DNA of 64,000 nt from Malus domestica. Lineage: Eukaryota > Streptophyta > Magnoliopsida > Rosales > Rosaceae. The notes under the pieces are model-generated. The model had not been told where the DNA came from. It was given only the letters and a program-made list of their open reading frames with translations, and searched no databases. Made by a program: the position numbers and the translations under genes. Below are positions 60,206 to 64,000 of the stretch, in pieces (the stretch's first letter is position 1; each line of letters opens with the position of its first letter). Location: assembly GCF_042453785.1 (NCBI RefSeq), contig NC_091676.1:2673501-2737500 (forward strand). Reading direction: 5' to 3'.

Positions 60206-61849
60206 CCCTAATACACATAAAAGGTGCGTGGGAATGGGAACCACCATCAACACATATATAGTGTACTCTTGTGAAAATATATATTAAATGGACCAGGTTC
60301 ATTAGCACTGTAGCATTCGTGTCAAGTAACGCAACGTGGGCATGGCATTGTGTTATAGAACCGAAACGTCATAGTGATTGCTCATATGAAAGTTGATGTC
60401 CTTGTGAAAACTGCTTGAAATGAATGAGCATGATATATTATTAGTAATTGGTAGCAGGACAGACCGAAAATAATTCAGCCAAGAACCACAACTATCGGTC
60501 GTACTCGTACTAGCACAATACAACAGTTGATGATGAACTTTGTCTTGCAATGTTGCTATCACAGTGAGCTACCTAGGCCTCTGTAAATTGTAATATGTAT
60601 CTATGAAGCTGCATGCATGTCTTTTGGAACAAGGGCAACATCTCCATTATTAAAATTGCGGCTTGTGAAACAAATGATGGGAATTCAAGTCCCCTCAGAA
60701 AAAAAGGGAAGGGCATTGCTTTTGGCTCCTAGCCTGCGACTGCGAGGAAGGAAGTAGGAACTACTACTTTAACAGTGGAAACCAGACAAAACCGAACGAT
60801 TTGTGTTTCTTGTTTGCACGTTCGTACTCCTCTATCTGAAAGCTGGCCACTTTCACTTTGAATGTGTATGTAATGTGCTCCTTAATCGTCCATTCACAAT
60901 TGCTTTGTAGAATTTAAAACTATTACAATATTTAGAAGACGAGAGGAGTTTCGGACACATGACGCATGGGGGCAATCACAACACCCACGTCAAGGGGCAT
61001 CCAAGCCTTACTTTATGTCAAAGGGCGTCTAAGCCTATCTCAATCTCAACTGATTGTAAAAATTAGTGTGTCACAATCTTGGCCATTTTTTTCTCAAGTG
61101 CCGCCTCTTATTTCTCGAATCGCACTTTGTAAAGCTTTTTTTTGTACTTCCGACGATATTAGTGTTTAACTTGTAAATTATAATCTATACTCTTGTGATT
61201 ATGGGTACAAAAGATTTGAAGCCTGTGATTTGATCAACTTAATTAACATCACTCACATAACTTGATTTTTGAGACATCAATTCAGTGTTATGGATTCTTC
61301 TCCTTCACTTTTATATTCTAACTTCCATGCTATAAGTATTGATTATATAAAATGTAATATGCATCATGAAACGAATAGAAATAGTTATGACTACTCAGCA
61401 ATATGAGAATGAATGGTAAGAATTGAATTGAGGAAATACTATTTTTGCTTACTCGCTTATCTAATTGATATAAAGTCGAGCTATCCAATAGTCATGTTTC
61501 TTTGTTTCTCACGGTAGGTATTTTGGATCAACCGGCCCACACCACAAGGAGGGCTCTCAAAAGGCTTGACAACTAAACTCCAATCTTGGACCAAGCCCAA
61601 GATACACCTAAGTTAAGTTCACACCTTTCACCATTCATCTAAAGCCTACATACTCTCTAGGAAAGTAAAGTACATTGAGGACCCTGATGCACTTCATGCC
61701 ATTCGTGGATCTACTAAAGTTCAAAGGCCAAGAAGACCACGCTCTATTCCCACCTAGTAAATTAGTATTAATCAACAAGCCCTCTAACCCGGCCTAGTAA
61801 ATTATCATTAGTCATATTTCTCATTGTAGTATCTTTTTGTTAAGCGTTT
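60206..61849. other. Gene-free stretch
   Basis: No coding region or classified repeat supported. Confidence 0.45.
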
Positions 61850-61930
61850 AGCCCAGTTGTAAAAAAAAGTCGTACCCATGCACAAGGTTCCCGCTTTAAG
61901 CAGGGTCAGTTGTAAACCCAAAAAAAATTA
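61850..61930 (-). mobile_element. Truncated SINE-like fragment
   Basis: AAAGTCGTACCCATGCACAA and GGTTCCCGCTTTAAGCAGGG match, by memory, a widespread plant tRNA-derived SINE in antisense. Only about 80 bp remains, bounded by A-runs. Confidence 0.4.
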
Positions 61931-62389
61931 AGTGTAATACCATTTCGGACTTGTGTACTGGAACAACTAGTATACGAAACAGAATAACGAAAAAATTAGG
62001 TTTCGCAGAATCAATCGTGTAGATCTTGTCTAGCGCAAGGGAAATTTATGAACAAAATGCACCAGATAAATATAAAATAAACGATATGCTTCAGTAAATT
62101 GTATAATGCAGCAGAAACTGTATCATATGGTGTTAACTGACGAGACTAAAGACAGTATTTCCGGCTTCCTTGATGTTTAAAGGACAGCAGGACCCAAAAA
62201 ATATCAAAAAGGAAAAAGAAATAGGTTACAAAAACAAACTTCAAGACTCCAGAGGGCCTTGGCCCCTCTGATCCCCAAAGTATTACAAGATTAATCATGT
62301 ATGAATCAAAACTAATAAGCGATTTCTCGACCTCAAGAGATTAACCACTCACGCTAATAGGTCAAGGCCGATAGATGGTTGTACACCAT

Positions 62390-64000
62390 TCAAGTAGACG
62401 CAGGCGGTTCCCTTGCTTTGACGGGTAATGCCTTGTGTTCTTCTTCACTTGGCAGCTGTTTTTGTTCTTCCCTTTGTTCAACCGGCAATACCTTGTGTTC
62501 CTCCTCAGTCGGCAGCTCTTTTTGCTCTTCCTCGATGGGCTCTTCTCGTACACAAGGTCTCCAGATTGTCTCCTTGCCCACGTCCATTAGTGCAATGCCT
62601 TTTCTAGTCAAATCAGCTCTGATCTGATCGCTCATTGCAAAATCTTTGCTTTCCCTTGCTTGTTTTCTCTCTTCAATCTTCTTCAGTACATCGTTTTCCA
62701 CCATCCCTGCTCTCTCCAATGCTTTCACTTTCAATTGCTGCAAAACCTGTACAGTGCAGTATCCCTTTGTAGTTGATAACTTCAATCCATGATTTCAAAT
62801 TTAAAGGAAACAAAAGAGGACATATCACCTCCGAGTATGTATGGGGCGATTTTAAACCCAAAACGTCCAGAACATCATCAGTAACTGCTTTCTTTACATT
62901 GGTTAGTGACTGGACCATTGATAACTGTTTTTGCTTTTGCTGCTTCTTCTATAAAAGTAAACACACTTTTTGTTATCACAACACAGCCATATACACATAT
63001 AAAGGTGGGAGAGAGCACAGAAAAAAAAAGTGAGGCATGGTGGAACTGAATCTAAATATCTACCTTGAGTCCATTCAAAGAACTGTTTATAAACTTCAAC
63101 GCATCTTGGAAAGCACCAGTCAATATCTGTGCAGTGTTCAAGTCATCGCACATTTTAGACTCAAACTCATTCTTTAGCTTACTGATGCATTCTTGGGCAG
63201 TCGGAGTAATTTTAACTGTTCTGCCATTTTGATCGGCGCCTTCCTTCAGACCCTCATCTCGAAATGGAGCTAAAGCATCTTCACAATCTTGCAAGGTCTA
63301 CCAATCGCAAAACATCAAGCTATAAGATACCAGATACAGAAACATAAAATCCATTTGTGCTGTGATACAAAATGCATGTTTAACTTGCCTTATTAACTTC
63401 TGTTTTAGTAAAATTGAGACACAGACAAGTATCTTAAAATAGTTACCAATGCAGCTTATGCTGTGAAAACAAAGCAAAGAACACTACATAAAAAGGGTAA
63501 ACCCATGGCGACCCAAACTCTATACAATTCTGTTCAATCTTGGTCAGTATTTTACTTGTATTGCGCTATATTAACCGAAAGTCCAGAATTTTCTGGAACC
63601 AACTACATCACAAAGATTAATATTTAATGCAAAAGGCCGTCATTCCAGAAGACATTGGCCAAACAGAAATTTGCAGGGGTAATCCAACAATACAATAAAT
63701 ACCATTTAACCAAACCAGGAAAAGTTGCCAACAGAAAGTTTGGCGCAACGTCCGCTAAAATTACACATCAGGATACAGTAAAAGAGATCAATGGAAAAGG
63801 AAAGGTCTCAGAACAGTTAGGAGCTAAGCAGGTGCATGCATGCCCATTGACCAGCTAAGGACTGAGAGACAAACTTCCAAATGAAAATTTATCAGATCCC
63901 ACATACCTGAAATATGTAATAAATAGCATCTGATGAACTTTCCAGCTGGGAGATTGTGTAGTTGAGAGGAGACCTATAGTGAGCGCTTATCAAGAAGTGC
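62390..64000 (-). CDS. Cysteinyl-tRNA synthetase, 3' end (partial at window edge)
   Basis: Four exons are visible: 64000-63907 (partial), 63297-63064, 62948-62829 and 62746-62390, all with GT-AG borders in frame. The upstream exon reads [14 protein letters not shown] and the next [12 protein letters not shown] with MCDDLNTAQ, the DALR-type anticodon-binding and following region of class I CysRS. The last exon has [20 protein letters not shown] and TIWRPCV, the conserved CysRS C-terminal block. The catalytic HIGH/KMSKS part lies beyond the window. After WRPCV there is an extra acidic tail of about 48 residues with a doubled unit ([18 protein letters not shown], then a similar copy). The enzyme charges tRNA-Cys; cytosolic or organellar targeting cannot be judged without the N-terminus. 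Confidence 0.93.
62405..62545 (-). repeat. In-frame duplication in the CysRS tail
   Basis: Two imperfect ~57-60-bp direct copies encode the acidic Glu/Lys/Leu/Pro repeats. Length in multiples of three keeps the frame. Confidence 0.75.

Noticed and set aside
12000-64000. CRISPR array or bacterial operon
   Set aside because: Spliced plant genes and plant transposons throughout; the tandem repeats are inside mobile elements and lack a repeat-spacer layout.

Overview
The window is nuclear DNA of a flowering plant. Evidence: genes with many short GT-AG introns, five recognisable plant gene families, an AT-rich background, and many Mutator-, Harbinger- and Copia-type repeats. Several repeat families (short inverted-repeat elements and a tRNA-derived SINE) resemble ones I associate with Rosaceae, especially apple and pear. 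That placement is an inference from memory, not a computed match.

Layout: 0.65-2.47 kb (minus) is a two-exon BC10-like (Branch/GT14, DUF266) glycosyltransferase gene. A paralogue with the same intron position and an identical 645-bp second exon length lies at 15.87-17.35 kb (minus). The 13.4 kb between them is mostly mobile DNA: short Mutator-type elements, a 515-bp solo LTR with a perfect TCATG duplication, a Harbinger-type element, a 6.46-kb reverse-oriented Copia fossil with near-identical LTRs and an antisense coiled-coil reading frame, a SINE and a 975-bp Mutator-type element. At 18.19-22.17 kb (minus) is a complete 13-exon metallo-beta-lactamase-fold gene with a predicted C-terminal membrane tail.

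From 22.2 to 31.7 kb there is no intact gene. A 4.04-kb Mutator-like element (24552-28587) with about 110-bp inverted ends and a 9-bp target duplication holds a Harbinger-type element and a probable Helitron with exon-like gene fragments. A LINE-type RNase H remnant and a perfect-TSD hairpin element follow. At 31.7-38.2 kb (plus) lies a complete 14-exon BRUTUS gene (iron-sensing hemerythrin/RING E3 ligase), with a duplicated promoter segment and G-boxes upstream. At 40.6-44.8 kb (plus) is a complete 11-exon DnaJ gene orthologous to ARG1 (dnaJ 15). A single-exon C2H2 zinc-finger repressor of the GIS/ZFP5/ZFP6 type sits alone at 53.5-54.2 kb (plus). The right edge carries the 3' end of a cysteinyl-tRNA synthetase gene (minus). 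The intervals 44.8-53.4 and 54.2-62.3 kb hold only repeats and unassigned AT-rich DNA.

The genes do not form a pathway. They are independent housekeeping or regulatory genes: cell-wall/Golgi glycosylation, MBL hydrolase, iron homeostasis, gravitropism chaperone, epidermal cell fate and translation. No clearly new biological system was found. The items most worth a second look are the antisense reading frame in the Copia fossil, the Mutator element holding a Helitron-like insert, the BRUTUS promoter duplication, the alternative last exon of the MBL gene and the repeated acidic tail of the cysteinyl-tRNA synthetase. Exon borders and repeat alignments were made by eye.
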